Shown: positions 43,115 to 51,788 of the stretch, one piece after another | How positions within the stretch are numbered: the first letter of the stretch is position 1 | How the letters are laid out: every line of letters starts with the position of its first letter | Assembly: GCA_004322365.1 (NCBI GenBank) | Contig: SCTS01000006.1 | Span: 124,001-188,000, forward strand | Source: Patescibacteria group bacterium | GTDB taxonomy: Bacteria; Patescibacteria; Paceibacteria; UBA9973; UBA2103 | Length of the DNA: 64,000 nt | Direction of reading: 5' to 3' | Translations under genes and position numbers: made by a program | Notes under the pieces: model-generated | The model's input: the letters and a program-made list of their open reading frames with translations, nothing else | Told to the model about the DNA's origin: nothing | Databases searched by the model: none

Positions 43115-43167
43115 TTCTCTAGCGTAACACACTGCCTACCGCATAAAAAAACCTCTTATAGACAGCC

Positions 43168-44835
43168 CTATTGCTTAAAAAATAGACGGGCAATACGAAG
43201 ATCTTCATACGAGTACATACCATTAAAACGCTCAAATATCGGAGAAAGTCGTTCGACTCCTTGGAGCTCAAATACCTCGTGAATAACCGGCAAGGCCTCT
43301 ATAATATTCACTGAAAAAATGTTTTGTATATCATTCACTTCACATAAACCCTGCGCTATTATTTTTTCAACATGGTCAATAAGTGTCCCAACTTTTAATG
43401 ATCGTATCTTGGCAATATCAGAGATGGAGTGACCTTCCTGTATCAGGATAAGTGTTTTAGAAAGTGTACTGGATTTTTCTTTTTTGCTCTGAATATTCTT
43501 CTCTGATTCAAATGTTCCTCCGCATGCACGAATAAAATTTTCTTCCATACCCGCATGCTCTGCATCACTCATCTCCTCAAAAACTGCCCGTGCGTCCTCA
43601 GACTTAATACGAAATTGTGCATCCTGTTCAGCCACTCGAGGGTGCACCAAGAGTGCCCGCTCGCTCCACCCTAGAAGATGAAGCCCTCGGAGGGTTCGTA
43701 CCCTTGAGAGAGCGACATACCCATGCCCATGCTCGAATACTTGCGAGAGGTCAATTGCAGCAGCGTCCATACTCATACCTTGGCTCTTGTGTATGGTCAT
43801 GGCCCATGCAAGTCGAAGTGGCACCTGATTAATCCGTGCACGCACCTTACCGTTCTGTTCAACAGCCCACTCCATAGGCTCCACAGTAAAGACTCGCCCA
43901 TCTTTCGTTTTTACAATTGGATATGAATTCTCTTCATTAAACCCGATAACAACCCCAAGCGTGCCATTTGCAAATCCGATACTTGGATTGTTCTTCGTAC
44001 ACATCACCACTGCATCCTTCTTGAGAAAAAGTTTTTCGGGAGAGAGGCATCCCCGTTTGAGACCGAGAATGAGATTATCACTCCCCTGTGCAGTCATCAC
44101 AAATTCTGTTGGCTGACCCTTCAGTTTAGCGAGTGCATCCGCGTTAATGCGATCTACATCCATATTGTGTGCAAAAAGTCGTGGAATTTTATGTGAAACC
44201 TCCTCCGGAGATACTGCTCTATCTTGAAAACACAACAGAGTATCCTCATCGGCGACACCCGACCTAATAGAAGCGAGAGCAGAAAGGAATACTTCATCTT
44301 CTTGTCTATGCTGTTCAGTGAGGTAACAAACAATTGGATTGACGGCCTTCCAGACCGCAGACTCAAAAGCAAATGACGCTCGTGAAGCCCCTCGTTTAGA
44401 AACTGGTGGGAGTTGGAAAAAATCACCAACAAATATTACTTGTATTCCACCAAATACTTCTTGACTACGGTGTACCTCTCGCACCACGGCCTCTGCTAAA
44501 GCTAAGGTTTCTCCAGACAGCATTGAGACCTCATCGATAATGAGTATGCGTGATTTTGTTATTCGCCTTGCCACATGCTCTTTCCCTGCAATGGCATCAA
44601 CATCCTGCTCTGATAGATGCTCTGCAATCCCTATACCACTCCAAGAGTGTAATGTAATGCCTCCAATGTGTGTCGCTGCAATACCTGTTGATGCGGTGAT
44701 GGCAGGTTCAATTCCTTTACCTCGAAGCCATGCTACATATTCATTTACGGTGTGGGTCTTTCCACTTCCAGGTTCACCTGTCAAAAAAACATTAGCGCCC
44801 GTCTTCAAAATCGTTAGTGCATCATTCTGCGTCAT
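43168..44835 (-). CDS. Pif1/RecD-like DNA helicase with C-terminal HTH domain
   Basis: 555 residues from ATG 44833-44835. Motif I FLTGEPGSGKTHTV, Ia TASTGIAATHIGG, II RILIIDEVSMLSG, and the C-terminal TIHKSQGMSMDAAAIDL and GYVALSRVRTLRGL identify a superfamily 1B Pif1-type helicase. Residues about 460-510 form a helix-turn-helix segment (LILIQEGHSISDIAKIRSLK) as in HTH_40/RQC-like tails. Such enzymes unwind G-quadruplexes and stalled forks. Confidence 0.92.
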   Translation of the reverse strand: MTQNDALTILKTGANVFLTGEPGSGKTHTVNEYVAWLRGKGIEPAITASTGIAATHIGGITLHSWSGIGIAEHLSEQDVDAIAGKEHVARRITKSRILIIDEVSMLSGETLALAEAVVREVHRSQEVFGGIQVIFVGDFFQLPPVSKRGASRASFAFESAVWKAVNPIVCYLTEQHRQEDEVFLSALASIRSGVADEDTLLCFQDRAVSPEEVSHKIPRLFAHNMDVDRINADALAKLKGQPTEFVMTAQGSDNLILGLKRGCLSPEKLFLKKDAVVMCTKNNPSIGFANGTLGVVIGFNEENSYPIVKTKDGRVFTVEPMEWAVEQNGKVRARINQVPLRLAWAMTIHKSQGMSMDAAAIDLSQVFEHGHGYVALSRVRTLRGLHLLGWSERALLVHPRVAEQDAQFRIKSEDARAVFEEMSDAEHAGMEENFIRACGGTFESEKNIQSKKEKSSTLSKTLILIQEGHSISDIAKIRSLKVGTLIDHVEKIIAQGLCEVNDIQNIFSVNIIEALPVIHEVFELQGVERLSPIFERFNGMYSYEDLRIARLFFKQ

Positions 44836-44895
44836 CGACACAGGGTACCGCAAAATACCATTTTGCTGTACATAAAAATCTTTCCGTTTATACAG

Positions 44896-45154
44896 TCATT
44901 TCTCAATATTCCTGTGTATAAGTGTAATTTTTTCTTCTCGAGTTAATCTTTTTAGTTCTGCTTCACGAGCACGAGCCTGTGCAAAGCTTGTGCATATTTC
45001 TGTGTATTTCAGCACAACAGGTCTCCTAATTTTTGTATAGTGGGCACCCTGCTGAGGCATGATTATGCTGATGGACTCGTTTTTCCAAATTAACAGTAGA
45101 TCCAATATAAAGGCTCGTATCAGCGCACTCTAAAATATAAACAAAGTGAGACAT
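44896..45154 (-). pseudogene. GIY-YIG nuclease (UPF0213/YhbQ-like), frameshifted
   Basis: The first frame from ATG 45152-45154 reads MSHFVYILECADTSLYIGST and on to VHQHNH, the normal GIY-YIG start. The second frame carries the rest, GAHYTKIRRPVVLKYTEI through KRLTREEKITLIHRNIEK to the stop at 44896. They join only by a one-base shift near 45045-45066. The total 259 nt is not a multiple of three. So the gene is broken, or the assembly has an indel here. The ATG directly follows the stop of the preceding 35-residue gene. Confidence 0.85.
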
Positions 45155-45262
45155 CTAAACATTTACCGACATTTTCCCAAGATAAAAACCAAGAAAAAAT
45201 ACTCCGACAAATAAAATAATAGCTACCACCTGCGAAAATTTTGTAACTTTCTTCCACTCCAT
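45155..45262 (-). CDS. 35-residue single-helix membrane protein
   Basis: ATG at 45260-45262, TAG at 45155-45157. MEWKKVTKFSQ is followed by a membrane helix (VVAIILFVGVFFLGFYLG). It follows the PilX-like gene after 11 nt on the same strand. Unknown role; may be part of the pilus transcription unit. Confidence 0.55.
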   Translation of the reverse strand: MEWKKVTKFSQVVAIILFVGVFFLGFYLGKMSVNV

Positions 45263-45273
45263 AATTTCTAAAA

Positions 45274-45810
45274 TTAATATTGTACTCGGATGGCACGCTC
45301 AAGACGGAGTGGGTTCGTCGTAATGCATGTGTTGTAACCTTGCGAGGCAATAACTGTTTCGGTTGGATAAAAAGTTTTAGTAACCGTCACGGTAATGCAA
45401 GGATTGGCCACTCCTCCGTCAAGTGGGAAAGAAAACACGCTGGTGTATGTTGGACGGAGTACCGTGCCCCCTGAGGTGCGCGTTACATCTGCCAAACCAC
45501 CTCCACAAGCAACCTGTGTGAGCGCTGATGTTGTTGCAAATGCATTCTGTTTTGTATCCCAATAGAGAGCGCACTCGATTCCGGTATCAGCTGCAAAAAA
45601 AGCAAATTGTGACTCACGACCTGATGACGAAAGGATAATTTCTTTTGAGAGAATATTAAAAATTGCCGAACCAATAGCAATGAGTATGCTACTAATCAAT
45701 ACTGCGAGCAGAAGAGTGAATCCCCGTGAGCTACGAGAAAAGGCTTTTTGAGTTAATGAACTCGCACCTGGAACCTGGAACCTGGAACCTATTTTTTCTT
45801 TCATACTCAT
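45274..45810 (-). CDS. Minor prepilin-like protein (PilX-type)
   Basis: 178 residues from ATG 45808-45810, overlapping the previous stop (ATGA). The leader is long and basic (MSMKEKIGSRFQVPGASSLT, then QKAFSRSSRG), followed by FTLLLAVLISSILIAIGSAIF. The PilD cut lies after the Gly; position +5 is Leu instead of Glu, as in PilX/GspK types. Part of the leader is encoded by three GGTTCCA heptamers. Confidence 0.85.
   Translation of the reverse strand: MSMKEKIGSRFQVPGASSLTQKAFSRSSRGFTLLLAVLISSILIAIGSAIFNILSKEIILSSSGRESQFAFFAADTGIECALYWDTKQNAFATTSALTQVACGGGLADVTRTSGGTVLRPTYTSVFSFPLDGGVANPCITVTVTKTFYPTETVIASQGYNTCITTNPLRLERAIRVQY
45755..45785 (-). repeat. Heptamer repeats encoding part of a prepilin leader
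   Basis: Three units of GGTTCCA (minus strand) read in frame as SRFQVPG. Member of the repeat family also seen at 3103, 46325, 47630, 55095 and 57130. Confidence 0.75.
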
Positions 45811-46373
45811 GGTCCTGCCCAATTAAAAAGATGCTCAGTAACCTGAAACGACCTGCTAATTCCAACCGATACCCAAGAGATTCTCACCTTCACTATTACT
45901 TCGTCAACACTACCTGCAACGGGCGTAATAGAAAGAACTCTAGTAAAGGCTGACGCAGGCCCGCTCGTTGCATCCTGATTGTATAATTTTGTTGCACTAC
46001 TTATATATATGGGAGGACAGGTACTCAGAACACCGCATGCACTGTGGGTAAAACGAGGAAAATCAACCACACATGATGCCCCAACGCAGTCACCAAGATT
46101 GGTAAGCCACGATGCGTTAGCAAGATAGTTTTGATCACGCTGGGCTCTCACATATTCCACCGCTTCCTGCGCAAGATAGAAAGCAGTCACTTGATCCCGT
46201 GCGTAATATGCGAGACGAAGAGATTGTGCAGCAATTGAGAGCGGCCCGACAAGCGAAACCAATAACACCGTAATCGCCACAAAGGTCTCAATCAAAGTAA
46301 ACGCGCGAATTACTTTCGCTTTTCTAGAACCTGAAAGCTGAAACCTGAAAGCTGAAAGCTGGTTGTTTTTCAT
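45807..46373 (-). CDS. Minor prepilin-like protein (PilV-type)
   Basis: 188 residues. Leader MKNNQLSAFRFQLSGSRKAK, then VIRAFTLIETFVAITVLLVSLVGPLSIAA: a type III signal with Ala before Phe and Glu at +5. The leader is encoded by heptamer units (AGCTTTC/AGGTTTC). The soluble part has Cys in DCVGASCVVDF and CGVLSTCPP. Third gene after pilD. Confidence 0.88.
   Translation of the reverse strand: MKNNQLSAFRFQLSGSRKAKVIRAFTLIETFVAITVLLVSLVGPLSIAAQSLRLAYYARDQVTAFYLAQEAVEYVRAQRDQNYLANASWLTNLGDCVGASCVVDFPRFTHSACGVLSTCPPIYISSATKLYNQDATSGPASAFTRVLSITPVAGSVDEVIVKVRISWVSVGISRSFQVTEHLFNWAGP
46325..46360 (-). repeat. Heptamer repeats encoding the PilV-like leader
   Basis: About five units AGCTTTC, AGGTTTC, AGGTTCT in phase seven on the minus strand, encoding QLSAFRFQLSGSR. 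Same units as the intergenic cluster at 3103-3166. Confidence 0.8.
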
Positions 46374-46375
46374 AT

Positions 46376-47065
46376 TTATATATCGAGGACTCTTTGAACA
46401 ACGCTTGCCTGCACGGTAAATGTAGTTGTGCCCCCCGGAACTACCGCTGAACCCTTAATACGCATAAGAACGCGGGGCTGTATGCCATCTCCTTTCGCTG
46501 AGCCAACAACATAAAAATCGAAGCTATCAATTGAGACTTCGGGTGCAGTAATCGCAATCCAACTACCGTTAGCACCTCCACGCAAAGAACGCTCAAGTTG
46601 TGTACCGTTTAACCGATAGACAACTTGGTCATTCGCGTCAGTCAAATTGCCTGTTGACGACTCGAACGCAAGAAGACGAGCTCCACCCAAAGCGCAATCT
46701 TGTGGATTTGCAATTGTTGAAGACGGTGGAGGAGATGGGGGTGTTGTGGCAGAAGTAACGCAATTATATAAGGTGCCTACACGAATGGATCGTGACATAC
46801 CTTCGACTGCTGCACTCAAGTTGTTCATGACTGAGTGGATTGCCTGCGCACGGTGGTTTGTAGCCACAAGTGACAATAACCCGCCAACCCCAACCATCAT
46901 AACAATGGCGAATATTGTTACCGCAACCATCATCTCAATCAGAGTGAATCCGCGCGCTGTTTCCTTTCCACCTGTGCGGAGCAAAGTACCTATACGAAAG
47001 ACTGAGACTTGGGCAAACGCCCCGGAGTGGTCTTTCGTATAGGTACTTTGTGTAGTTTTTTTCAT
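46376..47065 (-). CDS. Minor prepilin-like protein (PilW-type)
   Basis: 229 residues. Leader of about 39 residues (MKKTTQSTYTKDHSGAFAQV..., ending GKETARG), then FTLIEMMVAVTIFAIVMMVGVGGLLSL with Glu at +5. The leader is encoded by a 21-bp perfect inverted repeat with a 27-nt loop (46982-47050). The ATG overlaps the preceding stop (ATGA). Confidence 0.9.
   Translation of the reverse strand: MKKTTQSTYTKDHSGAFAQVSVFRIGTLLRTGGKETARGFTLIEMMVAVTIFAIVMMVGVGGLLSLVATNHRAQAIHSVMNNLSAAVEGMSRSIRVGTLYNCVTSATTPPSPPPSSTIANPQDCALGGARLLAFESSTGNLTDANDQVVYRLNGTQLERSLRGGANGSWIAITAPEVSIDSFDFYVVGSAKGDGIQPRVLMRIKGSAVVPGGTTTFTVQASVVQRVLDI
46982..47050. repeat. 21-bp inverted repeat inside the PilW-like leader sequence
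   Basis: CAAAGTACCTATACGAAAGA(C) at 46982-47002 and its exact complement at 47030-47050. It lies wholly in the part encoding the leader peptide cut off by PilD and keeps the reading frame. Likely an inserted palindromic element. Confidence 0.85.
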
Positions 47066-47700
47066 GGATTTGTTACTGAAATCTGACCGGTTGAGGCAAC
47101 TTTAACCGTGCGCGTTTCACCTGATGGAGATGTCACTACTATTTTGCCACTTGAATACACAGTAGAAGTATTGGAAGAAAATAAAGCGTCTGGATCAGGT
47201 CTAAAAAAGACAACATCTAGATGATCAATCCCACTCGGAGAACATTCTTGAACTCCGCTTGCCGTGATGCCACAAAAACTTTTTACGGTGTGACCACGAC
47301 TAATTGAAAATGTCTGCACAATTGAATCAATTCCACTGTCGTAGCGTTTATTTGCATTTGTATCAACAAAAAATGTATATGAGGATGCGCCAGCAAAACG
47401 GAGGCCATATCCAACCTGGAAATTACTACCGTATTGTTTTACAGACAAACCATACACCTGTGCCTCACGAATCGATAGCGCAATATCATACGCAAGACTT
47501 CCAAGAAGAACGGAGCTATTAAAACGAGAGTGGTTTGCAAGAACCACGAGTGAAATGATAGAAAAAATACCCATCACCACAAGAAGCTCAATGAGTGTTA
47601 AGCCACGAACGACGAAAGATTTTTTAATCCTCCCTGAAAGCTGAGTGTTCCCTTCGGAACCGACGAAGCGTCGCCTAGAAGCTGGAAGCTGGTTGTTCAT
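47062..47700 (-). CDS. Minor prepilin-like protein (GspH/FimT-type)
   Basis: 212 residues from ATG 47698-47700, overlapping the pilD stop (ATGA). Leader MNNQLPASRRRFVGSEGNTQ..., ending KKSFVVRG, then LTLIELLVVMGIFSIISLVVLANHSRF. The soluble domain has a GspH-like start (IALSIREAQVYGLSVKQYG) and a Cys pair. Part of the leader is encoded by heptamer units. Confidence 0.88.
   Translation of the reverse strand: MNNQLPASRRRFVGSEGNTQLSGRIKKSFVVRGLTLIELLVVMGIFSIISLVVLANHSRFNSSVLLGSLAYDIALSIREAQVYGLSVKQYGSNFQVGYGLRFAGASSYTFFVDTNANKRYDSGIDSIVQTFSISRGHTVKSFCGITASGVQECSPSGIDHLDVVFFRPDPDALFSSNTSTVYSSGKIVVTSPSGETRTVKVASTGQISVTNP
47630..47695 (-). repeat. Heptamer-type repeats in the GspH-like leader sequence
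   Basis: AGCTTCC and AGCTTCT units at the start and AGCTTTC near the end on the minus strand, flanking a short hairpin (GACGCTTCGTC). They encode the prepilin leader. Confidence 0.6.
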
Positions 47701-48542
47701 TGGAACCATAATAGATTGGCGAGCCACGACCCAAGTGAGAGCGGTGAAAGCGTCGTGAAGAGAGCGAGGCCAATGCCAAAAGCAAGAAATGGCACGAACG
47801 GCAACTCTGTTTTCATGGTAACCCGGGCACCGTGAGGCAACAATCTTTTTTTTGAATGAATAGAGGATAAAAGAAAAATTATCAAGTAAACAATTGTTGC
47901 AGACCAGACTCCAAACATAACTGATTCAATACCTCGAAACAGTCCGAGTAAGAGCCCGGCCGCACCAACAACATATGCGTCACCGACGCCCATACCTCGC
48001 CCACGAGTAACAAGAACAATACTGAAAAAACCACCAAACAAGACGGCACCGCCAATAAGGGAATCAACAAGTGGAAAAAACGAATTGCTAAACAAACTCT
48101 GTGCGATAGAAGCTACAAGCGCTGAACCAGCAAGCATATACACAAAAGGCATAGGCACTAATGTGTGTCGTGTGTCGTATGCAACTAAAGCTACCAAAGA
48201 TGCGAGAAAAACAAGGAGCATGGCGAATGCCAGAATTGACCAGAGCGATAAAACAGGTGGCATTATAAAAAATGCCACTAAAAAAAGAAGTCCGACTATA
48301 CCCTCAATCAATGGATATTGAATCGAAAGCGCGCTTCCACATGTGCGACAACGGCCTGATAGCGCCACATACGAAAAAATAGGGATTAGGTCATACCAAG
48401 AGATTGGCATGTCGCATGCCATACAACACGAACGCGGACGAGAATGTTCGATGAAGCCAAAGCGAAACACTTGAACATTAACAAAGCTTCCAACACAGAG
48501 TCCGATACCGAACACAAAAAGCGGGAGAAGTACTTCAAGCAT
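47697..48542 (-). CDS. pilD: Prepilin peptidase PilD
   Basis: 281 residues: two zinc CxxC pairs (CCMACDMP and CRTCGS), catalytic Asp in AYDTRHTLVP and in GVGDAYVVGAAG, and about seven membrane helices. It cuts prepilin leaders and methylates the new N-terminus. It heads a run of four minor prepilin genes, its own substrates. Confidence 0.95.
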   Translation of the reverse strand: MLEVLLPLFVFGIGLCVGSFVNVQVFRFGFIEHSRPRSCCMACDMPISWYDLIPIFSYVALSGRCRTCGSALSIQYPLIEGIVGLLFLVAFFIMPPVLSLWSILAFAMLLVFLASLVALVAYDTRHTLVPMPFVYMLAGSALVASIAQSLFSNSFFPLVDSLIGGAVLFGGFFSIVLVTRGRGMGVGDAYVVGAAGLLLGLFRGIESVMFGVWSATIVYLIIFLLSSIHSKKRLLPHGARVTMKTELPFVPFLAFGIGLALFTTLSPLSLGSWLANLLWFQ

Positions 48543-48584
48543 ACAGAGAAGTATACCTCGTGAGATAACCCGCTAACACGAATT

Positions 48585-48612
48585 AAAAAATCCCCCAATT
48601 GGGGGATTTTTT
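48585..48612 (-). terminator. Terminator after the major pilin gene
   Basis: AAAAAATCCCCC-AATT-GGGGGATTTTTT, perfect stem with T runs in both directions. It separates the pilM-pilA unit from the pilD-prepilin unit. Confidence 0.92.
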
Positions 48613-48628
48613 AAAAAGGAAAAACTCT

Positions 48629-49081
48629 CTACGGCTTTACATCAAAGATTGGATCCGTACCTGCAAAGTCGGCACTGGAGCCAGTACAAATGGTACCCGC
48701 AGCTGCGTCGATGTCTCCAGTAAGAGCCTGGTTGGTAGTCTCTTCGAAGGTTGCACCGAGGTGGTAGCTCGTACAAGAAGCGCCAGTACCAAGCGCTGCG
48801 TATCTGTAGGCTGCATTGCCTACAGGGTCAGTAGGAACAACACCGATGTAGGTAGGAGCAAGGCCTGCAAGTGTCGTTGGGTATGCTGAAGAGTTTGAGT
48901 CAGAGTAAAGAGCGAGTGCGATCTGTAGTTGTTTGATGTCAGAGACACGGCGTGCATCGCGTGATTTCAAACGAGCAGTGTTCAGAGATGCCAACACGAC
49001 CGATGAGAGGATACCAATGATGGCAATAACGACGAGGAGTTCGATGAGGGTGAAACCTCGTTTTGTTGAAGTAAGGTTCAT
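48629..49081 (-). CDS. pilA: Major type IV pilin
   Basis: 150 residues with the short leader MNLTSTKRG and FTLIELLVVIAIIGILSSVVLASLNTAR, then a compact head with DARRVSDIKQLQIALALYSD and a Cys pair (ASCTSY; GTICTGS). Unlike the minor prepilins its leader is short and free of repeats. Directly followed by a strong terminator, fitting high expression. Confidence 0.95.
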   Translation of the reverse strand: MNLTSTKRGFTLIELLVVIAIIGILSSVVLASLNTARLKSRDARRVSDIKQLQIALALYSDSNSSAYPTTLAGLAPTYIGVVPTDPVGNAAYRYAALGTGASCTSYHLGATFEETTNQALTGDIDAAAGTICTGSSADFAGTDPIFDVKP

Positions 49082-49099
49082 GGTTTTATGAATGGATTT

Positions 49100-50308
49100 T
49101 TAAATCGCAGCAGAAAGATTGTAAATCGGCACCAAGACCGATGCTAATAGTATACCAACCCCTAAGCCTAGAGTAACAATCATAATTGGCTCAATAAGAC
49201 CAACGAGTGTATCTACGCTCGTTGAAACCTCTCTTTGATAAAACTTCGCAAGGGTCTTTAAAATACTACCTAATTCACCCGTCTCTTCACCGACGCGCAT
49301 CATCGCAACCATAATTCCAGGTACTTCTTTGCGTTTTTCGAGAGCCCCAGATACGGAGCCTCCTCCTTTCACTGAAGTTGCAACTTCTTGCAAAATATCT
49401 GCATAGACTGCATTGCCTACAACATTTGCTGTCACATCCACAGCTTGCACCACAGAAATACCCGACCCGAGCATCGTGGCAAGATTGTCAGCGATGCGCG
49501 ATAGATAGAGCTTCTTGTACAAATCGCCCACATAGGGAATAGCGAGTTCAAACGAACTGAACGATGCTCGTCCTTGAGGTGTACCTGCGTAGCGGAAAAG
49601 AAAGACACCTCCAACAACGAGAAGTATGAGAAGGAATATGCCGTAGTTCACAAAAAAGTTACTGATAGCTATGACTACCTGTGTGTACACGGGTATTGCT
49701 TGTCCTGCATCAATAAGAATTGAAGAAATACGTGGGATGACCATGGTCATCATAAGGATCATAACGACAAAGAATGTTGCTATAACAAACGCTGGGTAGA
49801 TGAGTGCATTTTTTGCTTTACTCATCACTTCGTATGATCGATCAAGATAGTCAGCAAGATAGAGGAATGTCTCATCAAGCTTACCTGACTCTTCACCAGC
49901 CTTCACCATGTTCACATAAAATGCACTGAACACTTTTGGATGTTTTGAAAGCGCTTTAGATATTGGACTACCTGACTGAAGATCATCCCCTACCTCGGTC
50001 AAGACCCTACCCAAAAGAGGCTTCTCAGATTCTGACGCAAGGAGACGAAACACGCGAAGTGCGGAGACTTGTGCTTCAAACAATGTTGCGATTTGGCGTG
50101 ACAATAAAACAATGTCGCGATTCGTAACACTTTCAAACAAAGTAATACCACCCAAGAAAGATTTTTTTTCAGGATCAGACTCTTCAATTGCTGAAATAGT
50201 GAGGGATCGACGCTGTAGTGAAGCAATGGCAACATCACGGGATATTGCATCAATGCTCCCTTCTTGCTTTGCTCCACTCGCATCAATTGCTTGGTATTTA
50301 AAGAGCAT
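49100..50308 (-). CDS. pilC: Type IV pilus inner-membrane platform protein PilC
   Basis: 402 residues, GspF family: two T2SF domains (residues about 65-190 and 270-395), LSRQIATLFEAQVSAL, MVKAGEESGKLDETF and MMRVGEETGELGSIL, and three membrane helices. It links the pilus to the PilB/PilT motors. Confidence 0.96.
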   Translation of the reverse strand: MLFKYQAIDASGAKQEGSIDAISRDVAIASLQRRSLTISAIEESDPEKKSFLGGITLFESVTNRDIVLLSRQIATLFEAQVSALRVFRLLASESEKPLLGRVLTEVGDDLQSGSPISKALSKHPKVFSAFYVNMVKAGEESGKLDETFLYLADYLDRSYEVMSKAKNALIYPAFVIATFFVVMILMMTMVIPRISSILIDAGQAIPVYTQVVIAISNFFVNYGIFLLILLVVGGVFLFRYAGTPQGRASFSSFELAIPYVGDLYKKLYLSRIADNLATMLGSGISVVQAVDVTANVVGNAVYADILQEVATSVKGGGSVSGALEKRKEVPGIMVAMMRVGEETGELGSILKTLAKFYQREVSTSVDTLVGLIEPIMIVTLGLGVGILLASVLVPIYNLSAAI

Positions 50309-50320
50309 ACAATCTATATA

Positions 50321-51382
50321 TTACATAAGGCGCGAAAATGCCTTAGGATTCCACGTTCTCGAAAGTGCATTCTCTGGCGTAACTTCTCCGCGACGTACCA
50401 AGTCCGCAAGACAGCGATTCATATCAATCATCCCCGACTCTGTACCTGTTTCAATCACTGCATTAATTTCATGGGTACGCTTTTCACGGATAAGATTTGC
50501 CACTGCGTCATTATTAATCAAGAGCTCGTAGGCAGGAATGAGGCCTCCAGATATTCGTGGGACAAGTCTCTGTGAGAATATCCCTGCCAATGATGCAGCA
50601 AGTTGAAGACGAATTTGATCCTGCTGACCTGTTGGAAATGTATCGATAATGCGATCAATAGTCTGAGCAGCATTGTTGGTGTGAAGCGTTGAAAGCACAA
50701 GGTGTCCAGTTTCAGCTGCGGTCACTGCTGCTGCCATGGTCTCAGGTCCACGCATTTCCCCTACCATGAGCACATTAATGTCTTCACGGAACGCAGACAG
50801 AAGAGCCGCTTGAAATGTTTTAGTGTCGAGCCGCACCTCACGCTGATTGATAATTGAGTTTTTCGATGTGAACATGTATTCAATCGGATCCTCAATAGTA
50901 ATAATGTGCTCAGTGCGTGTTTGATTTATTTTTTCCACCATTGATGCAAGTGTTGTTGATTTTCCTTGACCAACAGGACCTACAACCAAGAAGAAACCTT
51001 GTTGTAATTGGCAAAATGTCTCAAGAATTGGCGGTAACCCTAATTCTTCAAGTGACTTAATCTCTTTCGGAATCAAACGGAGCGCAATGGACACTGTTCC
51101 TTGTTGAAAGAATGCATTGCCGCGAAACCTCATTTGATCTTTATACTGATACGAAAAATCTACCTCTTGATCTTGCTTAAATGATTGTAATTTTTCTGGT
51201 GGAATGAGTGCGCCCAAGATTCCGAGAGTGTCTTCAGGTGTATATTTTGCACGCTTCAAAAGTGGTATAAGCGTACCTGAAGTGCGAATGATTGGGTTAG
51301 AATTTGCAGTTACATGTAAATCGGATGCTCCTTCAGCAATAACAGTATCTATAAGCGACTCAAGTTCGGATTTGTATTCCAT
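50321..51382 (-). CDS. pilT: Pilus retraction ATPase PilT
   Basis: 353 residues: ASDLHVTANSNPIIRTSG at the N-terminus, Walker A GPVGQGKSTTLASMV, EDPIEYMFTSKNSIINQRE, Walker B-like VLMVGEMRGPETMA and HLVLSTLHTNNAAQTIDRI. It depolymerises the pilus, so twitching or pilus-driven uptake is possible. Confidence 0.96.
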   Translation of the reverse strand: MEYKSELESLIDTVIAEGASDLHVTANSNPIIRTSGTLIPLLKRAKYTPEDTLGILGALIPPEKLQSFKQDQEVDFSYQYKDQMRFRGNAFFQQGTVSIALRLIPKEIKSLEELGLPPILETFCQLQQGFFLVVGPVGQGKSTTLASMVEKINQTRTEHIITIEDPIEYMFTSKNSIINQREVRLDTKTFQAALLSAFREDINVLMVGEMRGPETMAAAVTAAETGHLVLSTLHTNNAAQTIDRIIDTFPTGQQDQIRLQLAASLAGIFSQRLVPRISGGLIPAYELLINNDAVANLIREKRTHEINAVIETGTESGMIDMNRCLADLVRRGEVTPENALSRTWNPKAFSRLM

Positions 51383-51384
51383 AA

Positions 51385-51786
51385 TTATGTAAGATGCGTC
51401 GCAGCAATTGCCAATGTTTTTTGCAAAACCTCAGAAGGTATCGAGCTTGCCTTAATGATGTAGCCAGATGCACCAAACTTCAATCCTTTGTCTATGTCCT
51501 CCTGAAGGCCTTGATTGGTAAGCATGACAATTACTGCACCTTTCGCAAGATTTTCTTTTTTAATTATCTCCAAAAGCTCAAACCCTGATACCCCCGGCAT
51601 GACAACATCAAGCAGAATAATGTTCGGCAAAAAACCTTTTCGCAGTTTTTCAAGGGCAAGATTAGGGTCTGGAATTGCTTCAACAGTATGCCCTTCGTTT
51701 TTAAATTTCAATGTATACATATCTAAAAGAAACCGATCGTCATCGACGAGAAGAATGGAATAGTTTTTTTGAGTAGTTGGCTCCAT
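51385..51786 (-). CDS. CheY-like response regulator in the pilus operon
   Basis: 133 residues, receiver domain only: acidic pocket LLVDDDRFLLDMY, phosphorylated Asp in ILLDVVMPGVSG, Thr in VMLTNQG and Lys in GYIIKASS. No output domain. It lies between pilB and pilT with two-nt gaps, so it probably binds pilus motor parts as PilG/PilH do. No histidine kinase is in the window. Confidence 0.93.
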   Translation of the reverse strand: MEPTTQKNYSILLVDDDRFLLDMYTLKFKNEGHTVEAIPDPNLALEKLRKGFLPNIILLDVVMPGVSGFELLEIIKKENLAKGAVIVMLTNQGLQEDIDKGLKFGASGYIIKASSIPSEVLQKTLAIAATHLT

Positions 51787-51788
51787 AA

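Noticed and set aside
45120..45350. 76-codon minus-strand frame between the PilX-like gene and the GIY-YIG gene
   Set aside because: It overlaps the 35-residue membrane gene and the GIY-YIG start in another frame and looks unlike a protein.
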